From Pseudomonas fluorescens (lineage in GTDB: Bacteria > Pseudomonadota > Gammaproteobacteria > Pseudomonadales > Pseudomonadaceae): a stretch of 64,000 nt of DNA. The translations under genes were made by a program, and so were the position numbers. The DNA is taken from contig NZ_JSAK01000004.1 in NCBI RefSeq assembly GCF_000802965.1, positions 151,042 through 215,041 on the forward strand, in the 5' to 3' direction. Position 1 is the first letter of the stretch. Every line of letters starts with the position of its first letter. This document shows positions 53,653 to 62,323 of this stretch, piece by piece. Below the pieces are notes generated by a model. The model did not search any database. It saw nothing but the letters and a program-made list of their open reading frames with translations, and was not told where the DNA came from.

Positions 53653-53658
53653 TGCTGT

Positions 53659-53748
53659 GTAGGAGCCGGCTTGCTGGCGATAGCGGTCCGAAAGGCGACA
53701 TCTGTGTCGACTGTTCCTCCGCCATCGCCAGCAAGCCGGCTCCTACAG
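53659..53748. repeat. REPIN, family A
   Basis: GTAGGAGCCGGCTTGCTGGC faces GCCAGCAAGCCGGCTCCTAC, beginning 6 bp after the SDR stop. Confidence 0.92.
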
Positions 53749-53847
53749 GTTTGAGCTGTTTTGGGTGATATCCACTTGCCATCATCTCCGCTAGAATGCG
53801 CGCCGCCCGAGAGATGGATCCCGGGCGTTTTCTCATGGAGTTGTACT

Positions 53848-54183
53848 GTGAAATACCTCAGTAAAGTTGTTGCTACCACCGTGTTGGGTCTCGTATTGGC
53901 CGGTTGCAGCGGCGCGCCGATGAACACCCAGCATTACGACAGCAACCAGTACACCGTGCTGGGTCACAGCGAAGCCAGCGCCACCGGCCTGATGCTGTTC
54001 GGTGTGATCCCGATTCGGCAGAACAGCCGTTTTGTACGTGCACAGGACGCGGCGATCAAAGCCAAGGGCGGCGATGCCATGATCAATACCCAAGTGCAGG
54101 AACGCTGGTTCTGGGCGTGGGTCCTGAACGGCTACACCACCAAGGTGTCCGGTGATGTGATCAAGCTGAAAAACGTGCAGTAA
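53848..54183 (+). CDS. Small lipoprotein, function unknown
   Basis: This 111-residue protein starts at GTG (ATGGAGTT-spaced ribosome site, GGAG at 53837-53840) and has the lipobox LVLAGCSG with Cys near 19. The mature part (AQDAAIKAKGGDAMINTQVQERW) resembles bacterial TRL/YhfL-type lipoproteins that I cannot name with confidence. A strong terminator follows. Confidence 0.8.
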   Translation: MKYLSKVVATTVLGLVLAGCSGAPMNTQHYDSNQYTVLGHSEASATGLMLFGVIPIRQNSRFVRAQDAAIKAKGGDAMINTQVQERWFWAWVLNGYTTKVSGDVIKLKNVQ

Positions 54184-54194
54184 AAGCCACAAGC

Positions 54195-54232
54195 AAAAAA
54201 TCCGGAGCTCTCGACAGGCTCCGGATTTTTTT
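54195..54232 (+). terminator. Terminator of the lipoprotein gene
   Basis: AAAAAATCCGGAGC and GCTCCGGATTTTTTT form a long stem with T7. It may also serve the convergent repeat-protein gene. Confidence 0.92.
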
Positions 54233-54259
54233 GCGCGCTGGCGGAGTATCAATGCCCGG

Positions 54260-54727
54260 TCAGCGGCATTCCAGGCAGAAGTGGGGCATGACGTCGGAGC
54301 TGGCATCGTAGCCATTGCTGCCGTCGGCGTAATGATTTTGCCGCAGCCGTTCTGAGCCACCTTCCGCCACGCGTGTGCCGCGCATCGCGTTGTAGTTGGA
54401 CCCCGCGACCTGATTCTGCTGGAGACGGTCCGAACCGTCCGCAGCGAGTCGGCGTTCCTCCAGGCGATCGGCACCACCTTCGGCGACTCGGCGTTCCTTC
54501 AGGCGATCAGCGCCTCCTTCGGCGACCTGGTTCTGTTTTAGACGGTCCGCACCATCGGCTGCCAGTTGCCTTTCCTTGATGCGGTCAGCGCCGCCTTCTG
54601 CGAGGTTATGCGCGGCTGTACTGGCGCTATTGGCTCCGGCACCGGTCTCGGCGGCATGGGTGAACGGCGCGATAAAACCGATGGTGGAGCAGAGGGCAAT
54701 TCCTAGTGCGAATGCACGGGTGTTCAT
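54260..54727 (-). CDS. Exported 13-residue-repeat protein, paralogue 1
   Basis: This 155-residue protein has a signal peptide (cleavage near THAAETG, residue 26) and seven tandem 13-residue repeats at 42-132. Examples are LAEGGADRIKERQ, LAADGADRLKQNQ and VAEGGADRLKERR. The tail contains HFCLEC. Related NCBI entries I remember are loosely labelled phage infection protein, without evidence. The start is at 54727 or 54730, both with AGGTG upstream. The tail cysteines are absent from paralogue 2. Confidence 0.85.
   Translation of the reverse strand: MNTRAFALGIALCSTIGFIAPFTHAAETGAGANSASTAAHNLAEGGADRIKERQLAADGADRLKQNQVAEGGADRLKERRVAEGGADRLEERRLAADGSDRLQQNQVAGSNYNAMRGTRVAEGGSERLRQNHYADGSNGYDASSDVMPHFCLECR
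54332..54604 (-). repeat. 39-bp coding tandem repeats, seven units
   Basis: Seven in-frame 39-bp units encode the 13-residue repeats of paralogue 1. Units have diverged at DNA level more than those of paralogue 2. Confidence 0.85.
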
Positions 54728-54910
54728 CATGTTCACCTATGGGGCAGGGACTATTCGAGCAACAATCTGGCGGAATGAATGCAGCGCCTTACAGCGCTGG
54801 CACTCGATGTCGCCATCTTAGTTGCCCCAATAATCCCGTCACTCATGCATAGGTTGCCTGCGGGAATATCTTGGTATGAACAGCCCATACACGGGTATGG
54901 ACTGCGACGG

Positions 54911-55321
54911 TCAATCGACCGGAATCACCGCCGGTTTTTTCTGGTCCTTCAGCAGGAATACGAGAAATTTGGCGGGTTTGTCCTGGCTGGCATTGCGCCC
55001 CACGGTGTGAATATCCTCGGGGCTTTCGTGGAAACTTTGCCCGGCTGTCAGTGTGACTTCCTTGCCGCCCTTGACGCCCATCACGATCGTGCCTTCGAGC
55101 ACATAGATGAAGCCGTGGGCGTCATGTCGATGAACCGGATCTGCGCCACCGGGCGGGTATTCAACGGTAATCATCAGCACTTCCTTGCCGGGATAATCGG
55201 CCAGCGCCTGTTGCATCACTGGCGCGACGACAGGCGCGGGCGGCGTGGCGGTCTGACCCTGGGCGGTCATGGTCAGGGTGAACAACAGGGGCAGCAGGGC
55301 GAGGGGGAAACGGGTTCGCAT
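54911..55321 (-). CDS. Exported cupin-domain protein
   Basis: This 136-residue protein has a signal peptide (1 to about 23) and a cupin core: HRHDAHGFIYVLEG (metal-ligand histidines) and the second motif GQSFHESPEDIHTVG. It is probably periplasmic; function unknown. It stands alone, with a REPIN upstream in the 369-bp gap before the cytochrome gene. Confidence 0.88.
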   Translation of the reverse strand: MRTRFPLALLPLLFTLTMTAQGQTATPPAPVVAPVMQQALADYPGKEVLMITVEYPPGGADPVHRHDAHGFIYVLEGTIVMGVKGGKEVTLTAGQSFHESPEDIHTVGRNASQDKPAKFLVFLLKDQKKPAVIPVD

Positions 55322-55690
55322 GGGACTCTCCTGAACGTGGAAGAGGGCGGGTACGACCCGGTAATGCGATCAGTCAAAAGACCGAATGACGGAACAGTAA
55401 CCCGTGGCGAGGGAGCTTGCTCCCGCTGGGGCGCGAAGCGGCCCCAAAAAAATGGGTCGGCTGCACCGCCCAACGGGAGCAAGCTCCCTCGCCACAGGCT
55501 CATGCTTGACTGATTGGCATTCGGGTAGTTCTCCACGGTCGTACTGCCCCCTATCGATGTAAAGGGAAGGATAGGCGTTGACGACGAATGGCTTCAGAGA
55601 GCGATGTCTGAAAGGCTTCGGTAAAGCCGCCAGACATGATGAAATAGCCGCCACTTTTCGCCGTACGCAACACCCGATCTGGAGCTGTAG
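55322..55690. other. 369-bp gap between cupin and cytochrome genes
   Basis: It contains a family B REPIN (55401-55498) and otherwise no gene that I can support. The divergent promoters of the two genes must lie here, but no clear boxes are seen. Confidence 0.5.
55401..55498. repeat. REPIN, family B
   Basis: CCCGTGGCGAGGGAGCTTGC faces GCAAGCTCCCTCGCCACAGG. Confidence 0.9.
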
Positions 55691-56080
55691 ATGAACAAAG
55701 CCGCGGTAATGACTTTCGCCGTTCTGCTCTGTGCAGGATTGTTCGGCGCGCCAGCGAACGCCGCCGGAGATGCCGAGGCCGGTGGGAAACTGTTCAAACG
55801 GGTGTGTGGCGGCTGCCATCAGATCGGCGAGTCGGCGCGGGCGTTTTTTGGTCCGCAACTCAACGGGGTTGTTGGGCGTGTGGCGGGGAGCACCACGGAT
55901 TATCAATATTCGGACGCCATGAAGTCTTCGGGCATCGTCTGGACGCGGGAAAAACTGGCGGCGTACATCGAAGATCCGAAAGCCGTGGTGTCCGGCACCA
56001 GGATGATTTTCTGGGGGATCAGCGATCAGGAAAAAATCGATGATTTGTTGGCGTATCTGGAGACCTTTTCGGCGCAGTGA
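55691..56080 (+). CDS. Class I cytochrome c, small monoheme
   Basis: This 129-residue periplasmic protein has a signal peptide ending ANAAG, a heme motif CGGCH near residues 39-43, and a Met-containing segment (SGTRMIFWG) as the sixth ligand. The segments GPQLNGVVGRVAG and FKRVCGGCHQIG fit mitochondrial-type cytochrome c/c-550. Its partner is not evident nearby. Confidence 0.92.
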   Translation: MNKAAVMTFAVLLCAGLFGAPANAAGDAEAGGKLFKRVCGGCHQIGESARAFFGPQLNGVVGRVAGSTTDYQYSDAMKSSGIVWTREKLAAYIEDPKAVVSGTRMIFWGISDQEKIDDLLAYLETFSAQ

Positions 56081-56094
56081 TGGTTTGGATGCCA

Positions 56095-56130
56095 GATCAA
56101 AAGATCGCAGCCTTCGGCAGCTCCTACAGG
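56095..56130. repeat. Single REP, family C
   Basis: GATCAAAAGATCGCAGCCTT is followed by CGGCAGCTCCTACAGG, with no partner arm nearby, just upstream of the ChaN-like gene's stop. Confidence 0.8.
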
Positions 56131-56137
56131 GGACTTT

Positions 56138-57022
56138 TTAACGACGCAATTGCGCGCAGTGATCCTCTTCCGGTTGCGCTGCCGTGTACCACACGTAATC
56201 GGCGCTTTCGAAGGTCACGGTCTTGCCCGCTTCGGCCAGTATCAGCACCGCGTTGCCCTGGCCCGCGCCAAGATCCTGCAAGTGCAGCGGCACTCCCAAA
56301 TCCTTGCGCACATGGAATGCACCGGCCAACAACAACGCAGGTTTGGGCGCGGCCATCAGGCGCTCGGCCATGCGTCGATCGCGTTGTTGCTGGACGGCCA
56401 ACATCGCCGGCATCTGTGACTCGGGCAACAAGCCGCAATGGGACTGGCGAATGTCCTCCAGCAATGTGGTTTGTACCTGCTGGGCGGTGGACGCTTCGCC
56501 GTTCAACGTCGGGCGCTGTTTATAAATCTGCATGATCTGCGAGCGATCCAGATTGGCCGACAGCAGCGGGTAGGGCTGTCGCAGCGCGTAGTTAATCAAC
56601 GCCCCGTAAACGCCCCAATCCCAATTGGCTTGCCAAGCCAGTGCCTGATAAGAATCGGCCGGCGGCTGACCAGCGTGGGTGGCCGCTTGAGCCGCATCGA
56701 CTTTCGCCTGTTGATCGGGGTTGAGCATTTCCATCAACAGACTGCCCTGCGGACGTTGCTTGGCCAGTTCGCGCAGCAGCCACAGCTGCAAGGCGTGGTG
56801 ATCGGGGTTGTCGTGTTGTTCACCGACCAAAACCCGCGGTGCAACGGCCAGGCGTTCGACCAACGCTTGCGGCGTGAGGGGTCGACCGGTGGCGAGCTCG
56901 CGGATCACGCCGAAATCAGTGTGATCCCGTCCTTCCTGCGCGATGGGTGCCGGTGGTGGCGATACGTCCTTGGATTGGCAGGCAGCCAACAGGCTGAACA
57001 GACATAGCAGCAGAATGCGCAT
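56138..57022 (-). CDS. chaN: ChaN-family heme-binding lipoprotein
   Basis: This 294-residue protein has a lipoprotein signal with lipobox LLAAC (Cys15). The domain with LVGEQHDNPDHHALQ and LLLAGAFHVRKDLG is the haem-binding uptake (Tiki/ChaN) fold. It is downstream of the hmuUV genes on the same strand, 49 bp from hmuV, so it probably takes part in hemin uptake at the membrane. It is likely the last gene of the operon. Confidence 0.85.
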   Translation of the reverse strand: MRILLLCLFSLLAACQSKDVSPPPAPIAQEGRDHTDFGVIRELATGRPLTPQALVERLAVAPRVLVGEQHDNPDHHALQLWLLRELAKQRPQGSLLMEMLNPDQQAKVDAAQAATHAGQPPADSYQALAWQANWDWGVYGALINYALRQPYPLLSANLDRSQIMQIYKQRPTLNGEASTAQQVQTTLLEDIRQSHCGLLPESQMPAMLAVQQQRDRRMAERLMAAPKPALLLAGAFHVRKDLGVPLHLQDLGAGQGNAVLILAEAGKTVTFESADYVWYTAAQPEEDHCAQLRR

Positions 57023-57071
57023 CGGTTCTCCTCAAACGATTGCCGCCCTCTCTCGCAAAAGGGGGCGGGTT

Positions 57072-57839
57072 TCAGCGCGCGATAATCAACGGATGGCCGC
57101 GTTCCGGGTGACGGTGGATTAGCACTTGCAGTCCATAAACCGCTTCCAGTGCTTCGGCGGTGAGGACTTCGTCCGGCGTGCCGTAAGCGTGAGGGCGACC
57201 GTCCTGCAACAACAGCAAGTGATCGCAATAACGTGCGGCCAGGTTGAGGTCATGCAGGATCACCAATACCGCCGCGCCACGAGTGGCGAAATCGCGCACT
57301 GCTTGCAGGATAGTGTGCTGGTGCAGCGGGTCGAGCATGGATGTCGGTTCGTCGAGCAACAAGGTCTGCCCCTCCGCGCCGGGCCACAATTGCGCGAGCA
57401 CCCGCGCCAGATGCACACGCTGGCGCTCGCCACCGGACAGGGCCAGATAGCTGCGCCCGGCCAGGTGCAGGGCGTCGGCGGCACCCAGCGCTTCGGCGAC
57501 GATTTCGGCATCACGCACGCGGCCACTGGCATAAGGCAAGCGGCCCATGCCCACCACTTCGTTGACCGAGAACGCAAAGTTCAGGCTCGAACTCTGGGGC
57601 AATACCGCCAGGCGTTTGGCTCGCTCCTGACCGGGCCAGTCAGCGAGCTTGCGCCCGTCCAGGCTGACCGTACCTTCGCTGGCCGGCAACTCATCGCACA
57701 AGGCGGCGAGCAGGGTGCTTTTGCCGGCGCCGTTGGGGCCCAGCACGCCGAGGACTTGCCCCGCATGCAACTCGATATCGATGTCCGTCAGCACGGTGCG
57801 ACTGCCGCGCCGCACCAGCAAGTTGTTTGCCCGCAACAT
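57072..57839 (-). CDS. hmuV: Hemin ABC transporter ATP-binding protein HmuV
   Basis: This 255-residue ATPase has Walker [10 protein letters not shown] (34-42), signature [14 protein letters not shown], Walker [12 protein letters not shown], and the H-loop [12 protein letters not shown]. The start [12 protein letters not shown] shares one base with the hmuU stop (TGATG at 57837-57841). It powers HmuU. Family assignment as hemin importer is supported by the permease and ChaN neighbours. Confidence 0.94.
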   Translation of the reverse strand: MLRANNLLVRRGSRTVLTDIDIELHAGQVLGVLGPNGAGKSTLLAALCDELPASEGTVSLDGRKLADWPGQERAKRLAVLPQSSSLNFAFSVNEVVGMGRLPYASGRVRDAEIVAEALGAADALHLAGRSYLALSGGERQRVHLARVLAQLWPGAEGQTLLLDEPTSMLDPLHQHTILQAVRDFATRGAAVLVILHDLNLAARYCDHLLLLQDGRPHAYGTPDEVLTAEALEAVYGLQVLIHRHPERGHPLIIAR

Positions 57840-58876
57840 CAGGAACGCCCCCGCACCAGCAGATAAAGGAAGAAGGGTGCACCGATGAGTGCGGTGACAA
57901 TGCCGATCGGCAATTCGGCCGGCGCCAGCATCAGTCGCGCGACCAGATCGGCCAGCAACAACAGGCTGGAACCAGCGAGCAATGACGCCGGCAGCAATAC
58001 GCGATGATCCGGCCCGACCAGCAGCCGCATCAAGTGTGGAACCACTAGGCCGATAAACCCGATCAGGCCCGCAGCCGCGACCGCAGCACCGACACCCAGC
58101 GCCGTGCACAACACCAGCTCCAGTTTGATCCGCTCGACATCGAAACCCAGGTGACGCGCTTCCGATTCACCCAGCAGCATCGCATTGAGTGCCGCCGCGC
58201 GACGGGGCAACCACAACGCCACGCCGACCGCGACCATCAGCAACGGCCACAGGCGCGGATAGCTGGCACCGTTGAGGCTGCCCAGGTTCCAAAAGGTCAG
58301 GGTGCGCAGGGTGGCATCGTCAGCCAGGTAGGTGAACAATCCGACCCCGGCACCGGCCATGGCCGTCATCGCTACGCCCGCCAACAACATGGTGGCGACG
58401 TTGGTCTGGCCATTGCTGCGGCCGAAGCGATACACCACCGCGGTGACGATCAAGCCACCGACGAAGGCGCAGACCGACAGCAGATACGGTTCAATGGCCG
58501 GCGGCAATCCGCCAAGCATGCTGCCGCCGACAATGGCGAGGGCCGCGCCCAGTGCCGCACCACCCGACACCCCGACCAGTCCCGGATCCGCCAGCGGATT
58601 GCGAAACAACCCTTGCATGGCCACGCCGGACAACGCCAGCACCGAACCGACCGCGATGCCGAGCAAACTGCGCGGCAGGCGGATCTGCCCGAGAATCAGC
58701 TCGGCCTGTTGGGTATCGCCGCCGTCCACCGGCAACCCGAACAGCCGCAGCCCGGCCAGCAAGGTATCGCCCAGCGGCAGGCTGACCGGCCCGAGCGCCA
58801 GGGACAGCCAGAACACTAACACCAGCAACAGACCCAGGAATATCAGCATCGGCCGCGGCCGAACGATGGCCGTCAT
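57839..58876 (-). CDS. hmuU: Hemin ABC transporter permease HmuU
   Basis: This 345-residue FecCD-type permease has about ten membrane helices. [22 protein letters not shown] and [19 protein letters not shown] (each in part) are the classical FecCD motifs, and [17 protein letters not shown] is the ATPase-contact loop. Its usual partner, periplasmic hmuT, would be expected directly upstream but the 275 bp there hold no such gene. Confidence 0.94.
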   Translation of the reverse strand: MTAIVRPRPMLIFLGLLLVLVFWLSLALGPVSLPLGDTLLAGLRLFGLPVDGGDTQQAELILGQIRLPRSLLGIAVGSVLALSGVAMQGLFRNPLADPGLVGVSGGAALGAALAIVGGSMLGGLPPAIEPYLLSVCAFVGGLIVTAVVYRFGRSNGQTNVATMLLAGVAMTAMAGAGVGLFTYLADDATLRTLTFWNLGSLNGASYPRLWPLLMVAVGVALWLPRRAAALNAMLLGESEARHLGFDVERIKLELVLCTALGVGAAVAAAGLIGFIGLVVPHLMRLLVGPDHRVLLPASLLAGSSLLLLADLVARLMLAPAELPIGIVTALIGAPFFLYLLVRGRS

Positions 58877-59148
58877 CGCTCGATCTCGGCGGCCAGCATT
58901 GATTTCATACGCATCAGGAGACTTCCTTGGTCGATCAGGTAGCGGCTGATGATGCCATCGACGCTCGGCTTGTGCACACGCGTCTAACCGACGCGGGTTG
59001 CTGACCTGCCTGCACTGAATATTTTTCTGAGCGATTCGCCGGATCCTGGGGGAGCGGGCTTGCCCGCGATAGCGGTGTATCAGTCGCCATTGACGTTACC
59101 TGACACTCCGCAATCGCGGGCAAGCCCGCTCCCACAGGTTTTTGTGTG
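58877..59148. other. Region upstream of hmuU: no hmuT
   Basis: An in-frame stretch ending at the hmuU start reads SRYLIDQGSLLMRMKSMLA and stops with TGA four bases into hmuU (GCGATGACG), which could be a remnant of the end of an upstream gene; it is closed by TAG about 35 codons back. The rest is a REPIN. No Fur box was recognised. Confidence 0.4.
59045..59138. repeat. REPIN, family E
   Basis: GGGAGCGGGCTTGCCCGCGAT faces ATCGCGGGCAAGCCCGCTCCC (each arm about 21 bases, quoted here by ends). It ends 10 bp before the catalase relic. Confidence 0.88.
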
Positions 59149-59370
59149 TTAACCGTTAATGGCGGCCAACGCCCTGGAAACCCCCGCGCCGTAGAACGGA
59201 TCGGCCTTGGTGCAATGTGCGATATGGCGCTGTTGAACCGCTTGGGAAACGCCACTGAGTGAGCGCGCGGTGTTTTCGAACAGGGCTTGTTTCTGCGCTT
59301 GTGACACCAAGCGGAACAGATTGCCTGGTTGTTCGAAATGGTCCTCATCCACGCGATGATCCCAATGCCC
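59149..59370 (-). pseudogene. Catalase C-terminal relic
   Basis: Only the last 73 or so residues of a monofunctional (KatA-type) heme catalase remain: GHWDHRVDEDHFEQPGNLFR is the recognisable start and HIAHCTKADPFYGAGVSRAL the end. The N-terminal heme and active-site regions are missing, and an in-frame TGA lies shortly upstream. A GTG at 59352 could start a fragment, but no function is expected. Confidence 0.8.
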
Positions 59371-59569
59371 GGCCGCCCCGGAAAATCCCGCACGCGACGA
59401 TCAAGCCCACCAACCACACCAGCGCGTTCTCCAGCGGCTTCAGGCTGGTAGCGATCAAGAAACGAGAAGTCCTTTGGCCAGAGTTGTACAGCATCTTGCT
59501 GTCGGCTCCTTTTAGGAAGGGATGTGTGCTGCGTGCATGGGCAGGCTTATTTGTCTGGTTTTCGATCAT
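59345..59569 (-). CDS. Short open frame fused to the catalase relic region, uncertain
   Basis: The 74-codon frame MIENQTNKPAHARSTHPFLK... contains one hydrophobic stretch (ENALVWLVGLIVACGIF) and ends inside the sequence that also encodes the catalase relic in another frame. GAGG lies about six bases before the ATG. It may be a truncated gene or chance. No family recognised. Confidence 0.25.
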   Translation of the reverse strand: MIENQTNKPAHARSTHPFLKGADSKMLYNSGQRTSRFLIATSLKPLENALVWLVGLIVACGIFRGGRALGSSRG

Positions 59570-59879
59570 GCGCGCCTCGGTTTCTGGTCGGGCTGGGGGC
59601 GGAGAATCGGTTCAGTATCCTAGAAGCACGGGCCTGCGTTCCGTTAGGACAAAAAACCCGAAATATCTGCCAGGCGTTGGCGCACGCGGTGATCTAAAAC
59701 AGTTGGAAGTCATTAATAAAATTGATTTTTTTAGTCACTGGCTATACCGAGGTATCAATGCACTCATCTAACGCATGAGTGAGCTGTCCCCATGTACGAC
59801 AGACGATTTTCATCCGCGCAATTAACCTGTCCATGCACTTTCCTGAACTCTTTGGCCTTGTGCCCAGGTAACGAACATC
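59570..59879. other. 310-bp region with palindrome upstream of the broken LysR gene
   Basis: No gene seen. CACTCAT-CTAACGC-ATGAGTG (59761-59781) is a perfect 7-7-7 inverted repeat about 100 bp upstream of the LysR start, with AT-rich sequence (TTAATAAAATTGATTTTTTT) just before it, so it could be a promoter/operator. Confidence 0.45.
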
Positions 59880-60854
59880 ATGAACAGAAATGACCTGCGT
59901 CGTGCCGACATCAATCTGCTGGTGGTGTTCGAGACGATGATGCACGAGCGAAATGTCAGCCGCGTCGGTGAGAAGCTGTTCCTCGGCCAGCCAGCCATCA
60001 GCGGTGCATTGGGCCGTTTGCGGGTGATGTTCGATGACCCGTTGTTCGTTCGTGCCGGAAGGGTGATGGAGCCGACCGCGCGGGCGGAAGAAATCTTCTC
60101 CAACCTGACGCCGGCGCTGGACGGCATGGCGGCCGCGTTGAGCCGTTGCCAGTCGTTCGACCCGCGCACCAGTGAAGCGACTTTTCATGTCGGACTCTCT
60201 GATGACGTCGAATACGCGTTGCTCCCGCGTCTGTTGCGGCAGCTGCAAATCGAGGCACCGAACATCAGGTTGATCGTGCGTCGAGCCGATCACCGGCAGA
60301 TGTCGCAGATATTGCTCAGCGGCGAAGTATCCCTCGGCATCAGCCATACCCACGACCTGCCGGCGACGGCACGCCGCAAGGGCCTGCGGCCAATTCGCCC
60401 GATGCTGCTGCGGGCGGATAGTCGACCCGGTCCATTAGGATTGTAGGAGTTTTGCCGCCGTCCACACGCCATGGTGTCGTCGACAGGCAACGTGATGGAC
60501 GACACCGATCAGGCCCTTGGACTGCTTGATCGGCAGCGCAAAGTCGTGCTGACGGTTCCGCAGTTCAGTGCGTTGCCGGTGCTGTTGGCACACAGTGAAA
60601 TGTTGGCCATCGTGCCGGATTACGTGGCCAGGGCCATGGTATCGCCGGGTGGATTGCGCGCCGAGCCGGCGCCGGTGGAGTTGCCTTCGCAGGAGCTTTC
60701 CATGGTCTGGCGCGCGGCGGTGCACAACGATCCGGGCGAGCGCTGGTTACGTTCACGCTGCAATGGTTTTTTCTGCGAGCCGGTCGAGCTGCAAGTGGTG
60801 CCAAAGCCTCGACCGGTGCTGCCCAGCGATCAGGCTTTACTGGCGGCCAGATAA
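59880..60854 (+). pseudogene. LysR-type regulator interrupted by one in-frame amber codon
   Basis: The full frame of 324 codons is continuous except for TAG at 60444-60446. The upstream part (188 residues) has the LysR HTH (HERNVSRVGEKLFLGQPAISGALG in part) and half the effector domain; the sequence after the stop (EFCRRPHAMVSSTG...) continues the same domain to CEPVELQVVPKPR. CAG or GAG to TAG is a single-base change. It could be a null mutation, a suppressed codon or a sequencing error. Confidence 0.88.
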
Positions 60855-61258
60855 GCGCCGAGACGTTGGCCCATTTCCGCGCCCAACGCTTGCAAGCCGC
60901 TCAACGGACGAACCATCACTTCGAATTCGACGATTTTTCCCTGTTCGTTGAAGCGGATCATGTCGATGCCCTTCAACTGTTTTTCGCCGACTGTGGCGCT
61001 GAATTCCAGCACCACATTCAAGCCGTCGGCGCTGACCAGTTCGCGGTGGTAGGCAAAGTCTTCGAACACCTTGCACACGGTGTTGAGGATCATCGACACC
61101 ACCGGCGCGCCCGGATACGGCGTGTGCGCCATGGGCGAGCGGAACACGGCTTGCGGGTCCAGCAACTCCGGCAAGTGGCTCAAGTCACCGCTGCGGATCA
61201 TCTCGTGCCATTGGCTCAAGGATGCGGCGGCGTTGGGGTGCAGTTTCAGTTCAGACAT
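60830..61258 (-). CDS. SnoaL-like / NTF2-fold protein
   Basis: This 142-residue protein of the NTF2-like superfamily starts MSELKLHPNAAASLSQWHEM and has DPQAVFRSPMAHTPYPGAP and KGIDMIRFNEQGKIVEFEV, typical of SnoaL-like polyketide cyclase/limonene-epoxide-hydrolase folds. Function unknown. It follows the SGNH gene after 2 bp, with AGGAG upstream of its ATG, and its 3' end overlaps the LysR pseudogene by 25 bp in convergent orientation. Confidence 0.85.
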   Translation of the reverse strand: MSELKLHPNAAASLSQWHEMIRSGDLSHLPELLDPQAVFRSPMAHTPYPGAPVVSMILNTVCKVFEDFAYHRELVSADGLNVVLEFSATVGEKQLKGIDMIRFNEQGKIVEFEVMVRPLSGLQALGAEMGQRLGAYLAASKA

Positions 61259-61260
61259 TT

Positions 61261-62016
61261 TCAACTCCTGTTTTTTTGTTGTTGTTCAATGTTGCCTGAT
61301 GCAGTTGTGCGAAAGCGCGCGGCGATCACCTCCGCGGCATCGCCTGCCCAAACACGGTAGGTTGCCGGTCCGGGGTGGAAACCATCCCGCGCCATTGATC
61401 CAGCCATGGGCACTAGCCGGGTGCTCAGCAGCGTACAGTGATCCGTGCTTGCCGCCAGTTTGGCAAGCTGCCGGTTGAAACAGGCCGCCCGATGGCCCAG
61501 GTACCATCGCAGCGGTTGCGGCAGCGCAGGAAACAGATGCATGGGCGGAAGCGGGGAGACGACGATCTGCTTCACCGCGAATTTGTCGCGCAGGACGTCG
61601 ATCAAGCGTTGTTGCCGGGCGATCCACTGCTCAACCGCCAAGGTGCTGGTGACATCATTGACGCCAATGGACAGCAGCACCACATCGAAGGGTTCCGGGG
61701 CGTGGTGTTCGAGCAATTCCAGCAGTGTCTGCGAATCCAGACCGGACCGCGCCCAGAGCTTCCAGCTCAGCCGATATTGCCTGGCCAGCAGGCTGACCAA
61801 CTGTCCGCTCAACGCATCGGCCTGCGTCGACACCCCGACGCCGGCAGCGGCGCTATCGCCGAGAATCAACAAGCGCAAGGCTTCGCCACTTCCCGCAACA
61901 CCCTCGCGTTCGCCCTCGGCTTCCGGCAATTTTGGGGTTACCCGGCGCGTGTATTGCCCCTGCATAAGTAGCACGGGGCCGAGCATTATTTTGGCCAGCG
62001 CTTCGGTCTTGCTCAT
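61261..62016 (-). CDS. SGNH/GDSL hydrolase family protein
   Basis: This 251-residue hydrolase has the SGNH blocks: GDSAAAGVGV (nucleophile Ser), the ARSGLDS block, GVND (VLLSIGVNDVTS), and DGFHPG with the catalytic Asp/His. It may be a cytoplasmic or membrane-associated esterase (a short hydrophobic N-terminus, IMLGPVLLMQG). It is in an operon with the SnoaL-like gene. Confidence 0.88.
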   Translation of the reverse strand: MSKTEALAKIMLGPVLLMQGQYTRRVTPKLPEAEGEREGVAGSGEALRLLILGDSAAAGVGVSTQADALSGQLVSLLARQYRLSWKLWARSGLDSQTLLELLEHHAPEPFDVVLLSIGVNDVTSTLAVEQWIARQQRLIDVLRDKFAVKQIVVSPLPPMHLFPALPQPLRWYLGHRAACFNRQLAKLAASTDHCTLLSTRLVPMAGSMARDGFHPGPATYRVWAGDAAEVIAARFRTTASGNIEQQQKNRS

Positions 62017-62121
62017 GCTTGAGGTCCAGATCAGGGAGGTCGCGACACATTAAGCAAGGCTGCCAGATCCACCCATGGCGCGTCACCGGTCATATCAGCC
62101 GAAATGCTGTTCACTTAAACG

Positions 62122-62228
62122 CTGTGGCGAGGGAGCTTGCTCCCGCTGGACTGCACAGCAGTCCCGCTCTTTTTGAATGAAGAGGGGGCCGCTTCGCGAC
62201 CCAGCGGGAGCAAGCTCCCTCGCCACAG
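62122..62228. repeat. REPIN, family B
   Basis: CTGTGGCGAGGGAGCTTGCT faces AGCAAGCTCCCTCGCCACAG. It lies in the 307-bp gap between the SGNH gene and repeat-protein 2; the rest of that gap holds only the next terminator. Confidence 0.92.
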
Positions 62229-62264
62229 GTTTTCGTTTGTCTCGAAAGCAAACTCGGCGTCCAC

Positions 62265-62298
62265 GAAAAAGCCCGGCTGATCAGGCCGGGCTTTTTCG
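62265..62298 (-). terminator. Terminator of repeat-protein 2
   Basis: GAAAAAGCCCGGC-TGATCAG-GCCGGGCTTTTTC is a symmetric hairpin with flanking T/A runs, 25 bp after the stop. Confidence 0.92.
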
Positions 62299-62323
62299 TG
62301 GGTATTGCGGTGAAGCGATTTAT

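Noticed and set aside
54260..54727. Naming the repeat proteins as phage infection proteins
   Set aside because: That database label is remembered and unsupported by anything in the sequence.
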